A model generated the notes under the pieces. The model saw nothing but the letters and a program-made list of their open reading frames with translations, ran no database searches and was not told the origin of the DNA. A DNA stretch of 59,745 nt from a virus. Positions 41,381 to 49,636 of the stretch are shown here, in pieces; position 1 is the first letter of the stretch, and every line of letters begins with the position of its first letter. Location of the stretch: positions 1-59,745 of the IMG/VR virus record IMGVR_UViG_3300017991_000121; one strand, written 5' to 3'. Both the position numbers and the translations under genes were made by a program.

Positions 41381-41641
41381 ATGCCACTCAAGAAAGGCTA
41401 CACCCCCAAGACGATCGGCAAGAACATCAAGACGGAGATGGCGGCGGGCAAGTCCAAGAAGCAGGCCACCGCCATCGCCCTGTCTACGGCCCGCAAAGCC
41501 GCGGCCGCGGCGGGCAAGAAGGGACCACCTCCGCCACCCGGCAAGGGGGCCGCTGGCAAGTCCAAGGCCGGCGGCAGCGGCAAGAAGTCCAAGGGGAAGT
41601 CCAAGGGAAAGAACACCACCACGGGGAGCAAGAAGAAGTGA
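41381..41641 (+). CDS. small Lys-rich phage protein, 86 aa
   Basis: ATG at 41381 after AGGAGG. MPLKKGYTPKTIGKNIKTEM followed by KKQATAIALSTARKA matches a family of short phage proteins ('mplkkG.s.k.i..Ni...i..Gk..kQAvAIAl..ar'), usually of unknown function. A long Lys/Gly/Pro tail ends in KKK. The basic tail suggests DNA binding or packaging. Confidence 0.6.
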   Translation: MPLKKGYTPKTIGKNIKTEMAAGKSKKQATAIALSTARKAAAAAGKKGPPPPPGKGAAGKSKAGGSGKKSKGKSKGKNTTTGSKKK

Positions 41642-41826
41642 GCCACGACCCAGCAGCAGAGAAGCGCGCCAAGATCAACCTCCCCCAGACGGGGCGGGGT
41701 AGCTCGGCGCAGAACGCCACCAAGGCACCCCCGCTCCAGCCGGCTCGCCAAGACGCCGCCACCCGGGGGCTGTCCTCCGGCAACGGCGGGGTCCAGGGGG
41801 CCGGAAAGGGGATGCGGAGCAAGTGA
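41638..41826 (+). CDS. small basic protein, 62 aa
   Basis: GTG at 41638 overlaps the previous stop (GTGA), and its own stop overlaps the start of the endolysin. Low-complexity and basic (INLPQTGRGSSAQNATKAPP, then GNGGVQGAGKGMRSK). Composition resembles the 16463 product. Function unknown; it may couple translation of the basic protein and the amidase. Confidence 0.5.
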   Translation: MSHDPAAEKRAKINLPQTGRGSSAQNATKAPPLQPARQDAATRGLSSGNGGVQGAGKGMRSK

Positions 41827-42797
41827 CCATTCTGCGCACCACGGAGTGGGAGGGGGAGCACACCCGCCTGGTGCGCCTGGATGGCCTTCCCACGGGCCCC
41901 GGTCGGTACCGCGAGATCCGCGGCCGGGAGATTGAGACGGTGTTCGTTCACCAGTCGGCGGGCAATATGCTCCGCGGCCAAAAGGCAGCCGAGCGGATCA
42001 GCTGGTTCCACACGGCGCCGCCGAAGTACAAGCTCAACCCGGACGGGTCGATCCGCACCCGCATGGTGCGGGGCAAGCCCCGCAAGTGGTGGATCGGCGG
42101 CGGGCGAGGGTGGCCGGGCGCCGGGTACACGTTCGTGATCCCCGCCTTCCCCGACACCGTGGAGGGCAAGCTGGAGGTGTACCGCCTCCATCCCGACGAG
42201 ACGGTCAGCTACCACACCGGCGGCCGCAACAACCGCCGCGGGGTGGCCGTGTGTGTGGCGGGCCTGTACCGCACCCGGCACGGCAAGAGCCGCGGCCAGG
42301 AGGCCCCGGACCCCACGGCGCAGATGGCCCTCCAGGAGTTGGTGTTCGACTACCTCCTCCCCCGGTATGGGCTCACCCCCGGGCCTGGGGATCCTGACGC
42401 CCTGTGCGGCCACTTCGACGCAGGGAAGGCCGCGTGCCCTGGGGACTGGATGGAGCAGTGGGTGCGGTTCATGCGGGGGGAGGACGTGCCAGACCCCCGC
42501 ACGGACGGCGTGCTGGTGGACCCACGAGACCGGGACGACGAGATCGACCGCCGTCCCCTGGACACGCACGCTCAACGGCAGGCAGCCCTGGTGGAGCTAG
42601 GGTTCGACCTGGGGCCGTGGGGGCCCAACGGGGACGGGGTGGACGGGTCCTGGGGGGAGGACTCCAAGGGGGCCCTGCTCGCGTTCCAGGACACCGCCGA
42701 GATCAAGGTAGACGGCCGGTGGGGCGGCCAGACTGAGGCCGCGGTGCGGATCGCCTTGGCACAAAACGCCGCGGGGAAGTGGCCCCCGGGGAGCTAG
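41823..42797 (+). CDS. endolysin: PGRP-type amidase with peptidoglycan-binding domain
   Basis: A 324-residue protein starting at GTG 41823. Residues about 35-215 have the features of N-acetylmuramoyl-L-alanine amidases (Amidase_2/PGRP): VFVHQSAG (first zinc His), VSYHTGGRNNRRGVAVCVAG (the 'awHag......igi' strand), and GHFDAGKAACPGDW (third zinc region, 'gH.d...t.CPG'). Residues 250-315 (RQAALVELGFDLGPWGPNGD, DGRWGGQTEAAVRIAL) are a peptidoglycan-binding_1 domain. It would cut the amide link between glycan and peptide at lysis. Confidence 0.85.
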   Translation: MTILRTTEWEGEHTRLVRLDGLPTGPGRYREIRGREIETVFVHQSAGNMLRGQKAAERISWFHTAPPKYKLNPDGSIRTRMVRGKPRKWWIGGGRGWPGAGYTFVIPAFPDTVEGKLEVYRLHPDETVSYHTGGRNNRRGVAVCVAGLYRTRHGKSRGQEAPDPTAQMALQELVFDYLLPRYGLTPGPGDPDALCGHFDAGKAACPGDWMEQWVRFMRGEDVPDPRTDGVLVDPRDRDDEIDRRPLDTHAQRQAALVELGFDLGPWGPNGDGVDGSWGEDSKGALLAFQDTAEIKVDGRWGGQTEAAVRIALAQNAAGKWPPGS

Positions 42798-42800
42798 GAT
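42795..42800 (+). promoter_or_regulatory. -10 element, leaderless type
   Basis: TAGGAT, 6 nt before the ATG at 42807. Its TAG is also the endolysin stop codon. Confidence 0.5.
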
Positions 42801-42806
42801 CACGAC

Positions 42807-43442
42807 ATGACCACCGACGACCTCCGCCACGAGATCACCCGGGATGTCAACACCACCCTGGAGGCCAAGCTGTCCGAACTCCGCGCTTACCAGGAGCAGA
42901 TGGAGGCGGAGAAGGACAAGAAGCGGAAGGAGGAGGAGGCTGCCCGCAAGAAGGTCCAGGACGACGCGGTGAGCCAACTCCTCCAGCTCCAGGTGAAGGA
43001 GGCGGAGGAGCGAGCCAAGCGCCAGGGGTTGTGGAACAAGATCCTGGCCGCGCTCGCGGTGATCCTCACGGGGGTGGCGGGCACGGTGGGAGTAGTGGCC
43101 ACCCGGGCGCCGACCCCGAAGCAAAAGGAGCAGGAAGCCGCGCCTGTGATCGAACGGGTGGAGCAGGAGGGGGCCCAGATCGAGAAGCGGATCAAGGCCA
43201 ACGAGGACAAGGTGGAGCGGCTCAAGGACTTGGCGCTGGAACAGCAGGTGCAGATCTCGGACTCGTCCGAGTACATCGTCAAGAAGATCGACGCGGCCCA
43301 CCCCAGGACTGCCGACGACGTGGAGCGCCCCAAGACCATGGACGCCGCCAAGACCAAGGCCGACGCGATCAAGAAGAAGCGAGCCTCCGAACAGCGGGAG
43401 GCGATCGAGGCGGAGGTTGACCCCTTCGCCGGCCTGGAGTAG
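42807..43442 (+). CDS. coiled-coil single-span membrane protein
   Basis: A 211-residue protein directly after the endolysin. Residues 20-72 form a charged coiled coil (EAKLSELRAYQEQMEAEKDK, QLLQLQVKEAEERAK). Residues 74-98 are a single membrane span (LWNKILAALAVILTGVAGTV), and a second coiled coil follows (EQEGAQIEKRIKANEDKVER). This is compatible with a holin or lysis-accessory protein. If the host has no outer membrane, a spanin is less likely. Confidence 0.55.
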   Translation: MTTDDLRHEITRDVNTTLEAKLSELRAYQEQMEAEKDKKRKEEEAARKKVQDDAVSQLLQLQVKEAEERAKRQGLWNKILAALAVILTGVAGTVGVVATRAPTPKQKEQEAAPVIERVEQEGAQIEKRIKANEDKVERLKDLALEQQVQISDSSEYIVKKIDAAHPRTADDVERPKTMDAAKTKADAIKKKRASEQREAIEAEVDPFAGLE

Positions 43443-43455
43443 CGCACCAGCCGCG

Positions 43456-43464
43456 TGGTACCCT
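43456..43464 (+). promoter_or_regulatory. extended -10 promoter, leaderless type
   Basis: TGGTACCCT (TG at 43456, -10 at 43459-43464), 6 nt before the GTG at 43471. Confidence 0.55.
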
Positions 43465-43470
43465 GGCCAG

Positions 43471-44043
43471 GTGCCAGGATCGCAACTCATTCAGTACGGG
43501 GAGAAGGAGGGTCAGGGGGCCATCCTGATCGACGTGGACGACGTGGACCTCCAGGACGAGGCGTCCCTGGTGGCCGCGGTGGCCGCCAACCGCCTCCCCG
43601 GGGCCAGCGTGGTGATGCTCACGGGGACCGTTCCGTGGGGGTCCAAGGAACTGGACAGGTGCCTCCTCATGCTCGGCGCCGACGCCCGCACGTCCAACGT
43701 GGAGGTGTGGGTCCGCCGGCCAGTGAGCGAGCACCGGTGGAGCGCCCAGCCGCTGTGGTGGGTCCACGACGTGAGCGAGATCCTGTGCGCTCCCCGCGCC
43801 ACCCAAGCGGTGATCCACGCCCTCAACGCCATCCCGTTCGTCCCGCCGCCCGCCGAGGTGGTGGCGATCGACCCCCACCCCGACACGATCTCGGCGGTGA
43901 GCCTGGACGAGGTGGCCACCCGCCTGGATGCGGGGTGCGGTTGGCTGTACGTGGAACGAGGCTCCAAGGCCGCGGCTGTGGCGGAACGCGAGGTGTTCCG
44001 CGCCGCGACCCTGTGGGGGGTGCGGTACCGTGGGGCGGCGTAA
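43471..44043 (+). CDS. hypothetical protein, 190 aa
   Basis: GTG at 43471 set by the -10. An alpha/beta protein with GAILIDVDDVDLQDEASLVA, SVVMLTGTVPWGSKELDRCL and NVEVWVRRPV. 'LTGtvPwGskeL...L' followed by a strand recalls part of QueE-type radical-SAM proteins ('lTGGEPllQ..l..L'), but the CxxxCxxC iron-sulphur motif is absent, so such a function is not proposed. Not recognised. Confidence 0.5.
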   Translation: MPGSQLIQYGEKEGQGAILIDVDDVDLQDEASLVAAVAANRLPGASVVMLTGTVPWGSKELDRCLLMLGADARTSNVEVWVRRPVSEHRWSAQPLWWVHDVSEILCAPRATQAVIHALNAIPFVPPPAEVVAIDPHPDTISAVSLDEVATRLDAGCGWLYVERGSKAAAVAEREVFRAATLWGVRYRGAA

Positions 44044-44902
44044 CCTGAGCGCCGTTCCCAACATCGCGGGGCGGCCAGAGGACACGATCACCCCCCAGCA
44101 GTACAAGGTGGGGTGGGACTTGGTGAGCACCGGTCACACGGTGCAGCAGGTGCTGAGCGCCACCGGCCTGTCCCGGCCGCAGTTGGCGTGGCTCATGAAG
44201 GTGGGGGACGAGAGCCGGGGGATGGCCTCGTACCAGGGGCGGATCGCGGAACTGTCCGCCAAGATCCGCTCTCGCGCCCAAGATGCTGCCGACGCGGTGG
44301 GGAGCGGGTCGGTGGACCACCTCAAGCGGGCCGTGGAGATCGGCGGGGTGGCCCAGACGATCGCCCGCAACCTCATGGCAGCCCACCTCAAGCATCGGGT
44401 GGGCCCGGCCAGCGAACGGATCCGCGCCGGGAAGGGGACCGACAAGGACTTGGCCCAGATGGCCATGCCCCACTCCATGCGGGAAACCCTCAAGGCCCTG
44501 CGCCCGTTCACCGATTTCAGCGAGACCGCGCGCGCGTTCCGCATCGTGTTCGACTCGCCGCACCAAGGACAGGACCCCCTGTCCCAACTGCCCAAGGAAG
44601 CCCGCCTGGACCTGTCCGGGGAAGCCCTCCTGCCCGCCGCCACCGCGCTGGTGGAGGAGTTGGTGGGGGAGGACGTGGGCCACGACATCCTGGACGACCT
44701 ACTCCCCGAGTTCCGCGGGTGGACCGAGGAGGACATCGAGCACTTTGCGGAGACGGGGGAGCGCCCCGCCCGTGACTTCGGGGACGACGACCCGCTACCC
44801 TTGCCAACGGCGCCGGACGACGTGATCGACGTGGAACCGGCCAAGGAGACCGACCATGAAGCACGTGACCCAGTTCCTCCTCAAGACCCTGACCAGCCGT
44901 AA
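44030..44902 (+). CDS. candidate small terminase subunit
   Basis: A 290-residue reading from GTG 44030, inside the end of the previous gene; the start is uncertain. The N-terminal 70 residues include an HTH (YKVGWDLVSTGHTVQQVLSA followed by TGLSRPQLAWLM). The middle is helical (AELSAKIRSRAQDAADAVGS, AVEIGGVAQTIARNLMAAHL), and the C-terminal region is acidic. HTH, central oligomerisation helices and an acidic tail, two genes before the large terminase, fit a small terminase (DNA-recognition) subunit. Confidence 0.55.
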   Translation: MGRRNLSAVPNIAGRPEDTITPQQYKVGWDLVSTGHTVQQVLSATGLSRPQLAWLMKVGDESRGMASYQGRIAELSAKIRSRAQDAADAVGSGSVDHLKRAVEIGGVAQTIARNLMAAHLKHRVGPASERIRAGKGTDKDLAQMAMPHSMRETLKALRPFTDFSETARAFRIVFDSPHQGQDPLSQLPKEARLDLSGEALLPAATALVEELVGEDVGHDILDDLLPEFRGWTEEDIEHFAETGERPARDFGDDDPLPLPTAPDDVIDVEPAKETDHEARDPVPPQDPDQP

Positions 44903-45236
44903 GTTCTGGGCGGCGGTGGCAGCCAGCCTCCCGTTCGCCCTCAACGAGGACTGGACCAACTTCGCCCTGGTGTGGATGAGCTACGCCGGCATCCAGGGCG
45001 CCGTGGATGCCTCCGAGCGCGTGGGGACGCAGAAGGCCATCACCGCCGCCGATGCGGCCAAGGCCGTGGGTGCAGGCCTGGAGGATGGGGTCCCCCAGTC
45101 CAAGGAGGAGATCCTTGCTGCGATCCAGGCCGTCGCGGCCGACCTGGCCAAGGACGAGCCGGGGACACCCTCCCCGGAGATCGACAGCGACCTCACCCCT
45201 GTGGATGGAGCGGTAGAGGAACCCGGGGATGCCTAG
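44856..45236 (+). CDS. candidate holin, 126 aa
   Basis: ATG at 44856 after AAGGAGA, overlapping the previous gene by 47 nt. Two membrane-compatible segments (FWAAVAASLPFALNEDWTNF, then ALVWMSYAGIQGAVDA) are followed by a helical, acidic soluble tail. Small two-span proteins of this kind next to amidase genes are often holins. It lies directly before the second amidase-like gene. Confidence 0.55.
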   Translation: MKHVTQFLLKTLTSRKFWAAVAASLPFALNEDWTNFALVWMSYAGIQGAVDASERVGTQKAITAADAAKAVGAGLEDGVPQSKEEILAAIQAVAADLAKDEPGTPSPEIDSDLTPVDGAVEEPGDA

Positions 45237-46260
45237 CCCCAACGCCACCCCCAAGGATGTCGCCCTCCTGACCTCCGCCGGCGCGCCCGTGGACGCCGCG
45301 GGGGCGTACCTGGGCCAACTGGCCCCCCAACTGGACGACCAGGGCGCCGCGGACCACGTGGCCCGCCTGTCCCTGTATCTCCAGGAGGAGGCCATGCACC
45401 TGCGCTCCATGGCGCGGGCCAAGCTGGAGTACCTCCAGGAGCAGTGGGACAAGGAGGACGGGGAGAGCGCGCCCGTCGATCACGACTGGCTGTACGCGGT
45501 GTACGACCAGCGGGCCGTCACCGACCGCGGCGCCGACAACGTGAAGTGGTACAACCCGTTCACGGACGAGAACGACTCGTCCGGCAGCACCCGCAACACC
45601 TACAAGCGGGGGATCTGCTTCCACCACACCGCGGTGGCCGGGGGGTTCGGCACCCACGGATCCCGCCGGGACTACTGGGAGAAGCAGATCGACAGCGGCC
45701 TATGGACTCCCAAGGTCCCCCAGCCCAACGGCAAGATGGTCCAGACGGAGTGGATCGACCAACCCCGTGGCGCCGCATGGGAGGAGCTGTCCGCCGCCGA
45801 GCGGGATCAAGCGTGGGTTCGGGCCATGGCGTTGGCCGACCGGTATCGGGGGTACAAGCCCCAGCAGTACAACACCGGCGTGCCGTACCACGTGGTGAGT
45901 GGCGCCAACTCGGTCCTGTACCTCAACCTGCCGTTCCGGTGGGTCACCTGGCATGGCAACGGCGCCAACAACTGGTACTTGGGCTTCGCCTGGGACGCCA
46001 ACAGCAACGACGACAACCTGCACGAGGAGGATATGGAAGCCGACGTGCGCAGGGTGATCGAGATCGGCCGCGGTGAGGGGCACTTCGCTGACGGCCTGGA
46101 GTTCACCATGCACTGCGCCTTCACCAACAAGCCCACGGACGCGGGGCGCAAGTTCGCGGAGTTCCTGGTGGACCTGGCCGACAAGGTGGGCGCCACGATC
46201 CGCATGGACTACAAGGCCAAGGACAGCTACTCGTCCTTCAACGACGTGCTCGCGGCGTGA
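45229..46260 (+). CDS. second PGRP-type amidase-like protein
   Basis: A 343-residue protein after the holin candidate. The first 100 residues are helical. Then KRGICFHHTAVAGGFGTH (first His), VPYHVVSGANSVLYLNL and WVTWHGNGANNWYLGFAWD (the 'aWHag..N...iGie' strand), and MHCAFTNKPTDAGRKF ('H......K.DpG') follow the N-acetylmuramoyl-L-alanine amidase fold. There is no peptidoglycan-binding domain. Two amidases in one phage suggest one for lysis and one for entry, or different cut sites; which is which cannot be told from sequence. Confidence 0.7.
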   Translation: MPSPNATPKDVALLTSAGAPVDAAGAYLGQLAPQLDDQGAADHVARLSLYLQEEAMHLRSMARAKLEYLQEQWDKEDGESAPVDHDWLYAVYDQRAVTDRGADNVKWYNPFTDENDSSGSTRNTYKRGICFHHTAVAGGFGTHGSRRDYWEKQIDSGLWTPKVPQPNGKMVQTEWIDQPRGAAWEELSAAERDQAWVRAMALADRYRGYKPQQYNTGVPYHVVSGANSVLYLNLPFRWVTWHGNGANNWYLGFAWDANSNDDNLHEEDMEADVRRVIEIGRGEGHFADGLEFTMHCAFTNKPTDAGRKFAEFLVDLADKVGATIRMDYKAKDSYSSFNDVLAA

Positions 46261-47750
46261 ACCCACTCCAGGCAGAGGAACGTGCCCGGCTCCGCCTGCG
46301 GCAGCAGGTGCTCCGGGCGCGGCGGGACAGCGTGGAGTTCGTCCACCGGATCGGCCGCCAGGAGGGGGACCGGCCGATCCGCATGGGCAAGGTCCACGTG
46401 GAGTGGCACCGGCTCATGGACGAGCACGACCGGTGCGTCCTGTTCGCGCCGGTGGGCCACGGCAAGAGCAACCAGATCACCCGGTGGCGCCTGCTGTACG
46501 AGATGGGGCGCAACCCCAACATCCGCATCGGGGTGATCTCGGTGAGCAAGAGCGGCGTCCCCTCCAAGTTCCTGTCCGCGATCAAGGCGGACATCGAGAC
46601 CAACAAGTGGCTGCGGGTGGTGTTCCCCCACCTCAAGCGGCAGCGGAAGGGTCAGCGCATGTGGAACGACGAGGGGATCATCATTGAGCGCACCCTGTCC
46701 CTCCCCGACCCCACGGTCCAGATGTTCGGCCTGTACGGCAAGATCCTGGGCTCCCGCCTGGACCTGATCGTTATTGACGACATCTGCAACCTGGAGAACA
46801 CCATGACCGAGCGCTCCCGGGACAAGATGTGGGAGTGGGTGAGCGGCGAGGTGCTGTCCCGCCTGCCGCGGGAGAGCGGCCGCGTGTGGGCGGTGGGCCA
46901 CGTGTGGCACCGGGAGGACGTGCTCCACCGACTGTCCCGGATCGAGGGCTACCACACCCGCAAGTACAGCGCGTTTGTCCCTGCGGAGGTTGGCGAGGCG
47001 CCGTTGATCCCAGAAATGTGGTCGATCAGCGGCCTGCGCCGCCGGGAGCAGGAGCTTGGCCGCTTGGCGCCCAACATGCTCCGCAACGTGATCCCCGCCT
47101 ACGACGACGCCCGGATCAAGGCGTCGGCCATCGAGCGGTGCCTCCTCCGCGGCCGCGGCGAATCCCTCAAGGACTCGTGGAACCCGGCGGACAGCCCCAC
47201 GTTCACCGGGGTGGACTTGTCCGTGGCGAGCGGCACCGGGGGTGACCTGGCGTGTGTCTTCACCATCACCGTCCTCCCAGACGGCACCCGCCAGTTGCTC
47301 GACATCCGCGCCGGGCGGTGGACCGGGCCGCGGATCCTCCAGGAACTACTGGACGTGCATCGGCGGTTCGGTTCGCTGATCATGGTGGAGAACAACGCCG
47401 CGCAGGACTACCTGATCCAGTTCGCGGGGGAACTGTCCACCTTGCCCCTCAAGCGCCACACCACCACGGCGCGCAACAAGTACCACATGGCCTTCGGGAT
47501 CGAGTCCCTGGGGACGGAGTTCGACCAGGGGAAGTGGATGATTCCCTGCGACGACAACCTCGTGCCGCCGCCGGAGGTGGCCGAGTGGCTCCGAGAGTGC
47601 CAGGCCTACACCCCCAGGGAGCACACCGGCGACCGCCTGATCGCGTCCTGGATCGCGCGGGAGTGCGCCCGGCAGGCAGGGTACGCGGGAGGGGCCTGGA
47701 CGTACCAGGACGACGCGGTCTACACCAACGTGGACACCCTGGTGCGGTGA
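46257..47750 (+). CDS. terminase large subunit
   Basis: A 497-residue protein starting at GTG 46257. Walker A-like CVLFAPVGHGKSNQITRW (about residues 64-71: PVGHGKS), Walker B LDLIVIDDI (about 169), then a nuclease domain beginning FTGVDLSVASGTGGDLACVF (about 316) with later acidic residues (MVENNAAQDYL). This is the two-domain layout of phage packaging motors: ATPase that translocates DNA into the prohead, nuclease that cuts the concatemer. It acts with the candidate small subunit at 44030 and the portal next door. Confidence 0.9.
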   Translation: MNPLQAEERARLRLRQQVLRARRDSVEFVHRIGRQEGDRPIRMGKVHVEWHRLMDEHDRCVLFAPVGHGKSNQITRWRLLYEMGRNPNIRIGVISVSKSGVPSKFLSAIKADIETNKWLRVVFPHLKRQRKGQRMWNDEGIIIERTLSLPDPTVQMFGLYGKILGSRLDLIVIDDICNLENTMTERSRDKMWEWVSGEVLSRLPRESGRVWAVGHVWHREDVLHRLSRIEGYHTRKYSAFVPAEVGEAPLIPEMWSISGLRRREQELGRLAPNMLRNVIPAYDDARIKASAIERCLLRGRGESLKDSWNPADSPTFTGVDLSVASGTGGDLACVFTITVLPDGTRQLLDIRAGRWTGPRILQELLDVHRRFGSLIMVENNAAQDYLIQFAGELSTLPLKRHTTTARNKYHMAFGIESLGTEFDQGKWMIPCDDNLVPPPEVAEWLRECQAYTPREHTGDRLIASWIARECARQAGYAGGAWTYQDDAVYTNVDTLVR

Positions 47751-47761
47751 TCTGGTAGGGT
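47731..47761 (+). promoter_or_regulatory. promoter for portal gene, leaderless type
   Basis: TGGACA (47731-47736), 19-bp spacer, extended -10 TGGTAGGGT (-10 at 47756-47761), then 6 nt to the portal ATG (47768). Confidence 0.6.
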
Positions 47762-47767
47762 ACCCCC

Positions 47768-49636
47768 ATGGCAGAGCAGGGCTCCAGCGGCGTGATGCGC
47801 GACGGCAAGGTGGTCACCCTTGCCGACCATGCCGGCGCGGAGGCCGGCAACGGCTTGGTGCGGGAGTACCTGTCCGCCATGCGAGTCCTGGGCCTGGAGG
47901 AGGACGACCGGTGCGTCATGCTCCGCCACTGCCAGTCGTTCTACGACGGCACCCAGCACGACCACACCGGCATGGACTGGAACGGGATCCCCCGGGACCC
48001 CGGGGTGGGGTACCTCCACGAGCGGCTAAAGCCCCAGGGGTTCGTGCCGGTCAACTCCAGCCAGTACGCAGCGCGCAAGCCGGACGCCCCCGTCCCCTTG
48101 GCGCGCCAGGTGGTGTCTCGGTTCACGGAGATGCTCCTCGGTGAGGGGCGGTGCCCCTCAATCCGGGTTCCCAGTGACCCCGCGAGCGAGGAGTACCTGG
48201 AGGCGGTATTCAAGTGCGCCGATCTGTGGGACGTGCTCGCGGAGGCTCGCGATGTGGCGGGCGCGTGCGGAACCGCGGCGGTGGCGGTGGGGATCACCGC
48301 CGGATGGATCAACGCCGAGGTGCTCCACCCCCGCAACTTGTGGGTGGCCGAGTGGGACAACGACGACCCCGGGTGGGCGCCGCGGGTGGTGGTGGAGCAG
48401 TACAAGGCCACCGTCCAGGTGCTCGATGACGGGGACGACGGCAACGGGCGCCTCAAGAGCGTGGACGTTTGGCGTACCCGCGCGTGGACCCCCGAGGAAG
48501 TGGTGTACTACGAGGACGTTCCGTGCGGCGACGTGCCCGACGACGGGATCCCCGAGCGAGAGCGCAAGCCCCACAAGTTCGGCGCGTGCCCCGTGGTGTG
48601 GTACCAGAACACCCGGGTCACCGCGTGCCCGGACGGCAAGCCCGACTGCGAGGGGACGTGGCCCCTCCTGGACAAGCTCGACCGCCTCCAGTCCCAGGTG
48701 TACAAGGCGGCCATCGCCAACACCGACCCCACCTTGGTGATCAAGGAGCCCCGGCACAGCCGTCGCCGCAACTCGATCATCCAGAAGGGGTCCACCGGCG
48801 CCATCCCCCTTCCCCCGGAGGGGTCGGCGGAGTACCTGGAGATGCAGGGCACGTCCGTCAAGGTGGGCCTGGAGGGGATCAACGCGCTGGTGAGCGAAGT
48901 CCTCCAGACGGTGGAGTGCGTGGTGATCTCCCCGGAGTACGCCAAGGCCTACCAGAGCGGCGAAGCCCTCCAGATTCTGTGGCGGTCCATGGAGAGCCGC
49001 GCCAACCGCCTCCGCGTCACCCTGGGCACCGCGATCCAGCGCCTGTGCTGGCTGATCCTGGAGGTGGGGACGGCCCACAAAGTGGCCAACGTGGAGGTGG
49101 TGGACCTCTCCAACCCGGAGAACTACCGCGGCCAGATCCTCCTGCCCCCGCGGCGAGTGGTGGAGGAGCCCGAGCCCCCAGACCCCCCGGAGCCCGGGGA
49201 GCCCCCGCCGCCCAAGCCCGAACCTGTGGTCACGTGGGAGCCCCACGACCCTGGCAACGCCCAAGCGCACGTGGTGCTGGACTGGCCGCCGTACTGGACC
49301 CCCACGGCCCAGCAGATCCTCGCGAGCGCCCAGGCCATGGCCACGGCCACCACCGCCAAGCAGATCATCAGCGCCGAGACCGCCACCCGCCACCTGGCCC
49401 AGATGATGGGCCATGACGGGGACGAGGAGGTGCGCCTCCTGGAGGCCGAGAAGGACAGCGGCATGGCCAAGATGATGGCCATGGGCGCCACCCTCAACGG
49501 GGTCCCGGACGACGTAGACGACGACGAGGACGAGGACGATGGGGACGGGGACGGCGACGGTGACGACGAGCCGCGGCCGCCCCAAAACCCCGCCAACGCA
49601 GCCCAGGCGGACGGGGACGGTGATGGTGACGCGTGA
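47768..49636 (+). CDS. portal protein (SPP1 gp6-like)
   Basis: A 622-residue protein between large terminase and MuF, the standard portal position. Characteristic phrases are VPLARQVVSRFTEMLLGEGR in the wing, WPLLDKLDRLQSQVYKAAIA, then SPEYAKAYQSGEALQILWRS in the stem/clip region. The C-terminal 45 residues are a strongly acidic Asp/Gly/Glu tail (DDDEDEDDGDGDGDGDDE). Twelve copies form the DNA gateway of the capsid. The ATG is fixed by a promoter 6 nt upstream. Confidence 0.8.
   Translation: MAEQGSSGVMRDGKVVTLADHAGAEAGNGLVREYLSAMRVLGLEEDDRCVMLRHCQSFYDGTQHDHTGMDWNGIPRDPGVGYLHERLKPQGFVPVNSSQYAARKPDAPVPLARQVVSRFTEMLLGEGRCPSIRVPSDPASEEYLEAVFKCADLWDVLAEARDVAGACGTAAVAVGITAGWINAEVLHPRNLWVAEWDNDDPGWAPRVVVEQYKATVQVLDDGDDGNGRLKSVDVWRTRAWTPEEVVYYEDVPCGDVPDDGIPERERKPHKFGACPVVWYQNTRVTACPDGKPDCEGTWPLLDKLDRLQSQVYKAAIANTDPTLVIKEPRHSRRRNSIIQKGSTGAIPLPPEGSAEYLEMQGTSVKVGLEGINALVSEVLQTVECVVISPEYAKAYQSGEALQILWRSMESRANRLRVTLGTAIQRLCWLILEVGTAHKVANVEVVDLSNPENYRGQILLPPRRVVEEPEPPDPPEPGEPPPPKPEPVVTWEPHDPGNAQAHVVLDWPPYWTPTAQQILASAQAMATATTAKQIISAETATRHLAQMMGHDGDEEVRLLEAEKDSGMAKMMAMGATLNGVPDDVDDDEDEDDGDGDGDGDDEPRPPQNPANAAQADGDGDGDA

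Noticed and set aside
42807-43442. Spanin
   Set aside because: There is no lipobox partner, the membrane span is internal, and the presumed host may lack an outer membrane; left as a lysis-accessory candidate.
43471-44043. A QueE-like radical-SAM enzyme
   Set aside because: Only one short phrase resembles QueE; the CxxxCxxC cluster motif is missing.
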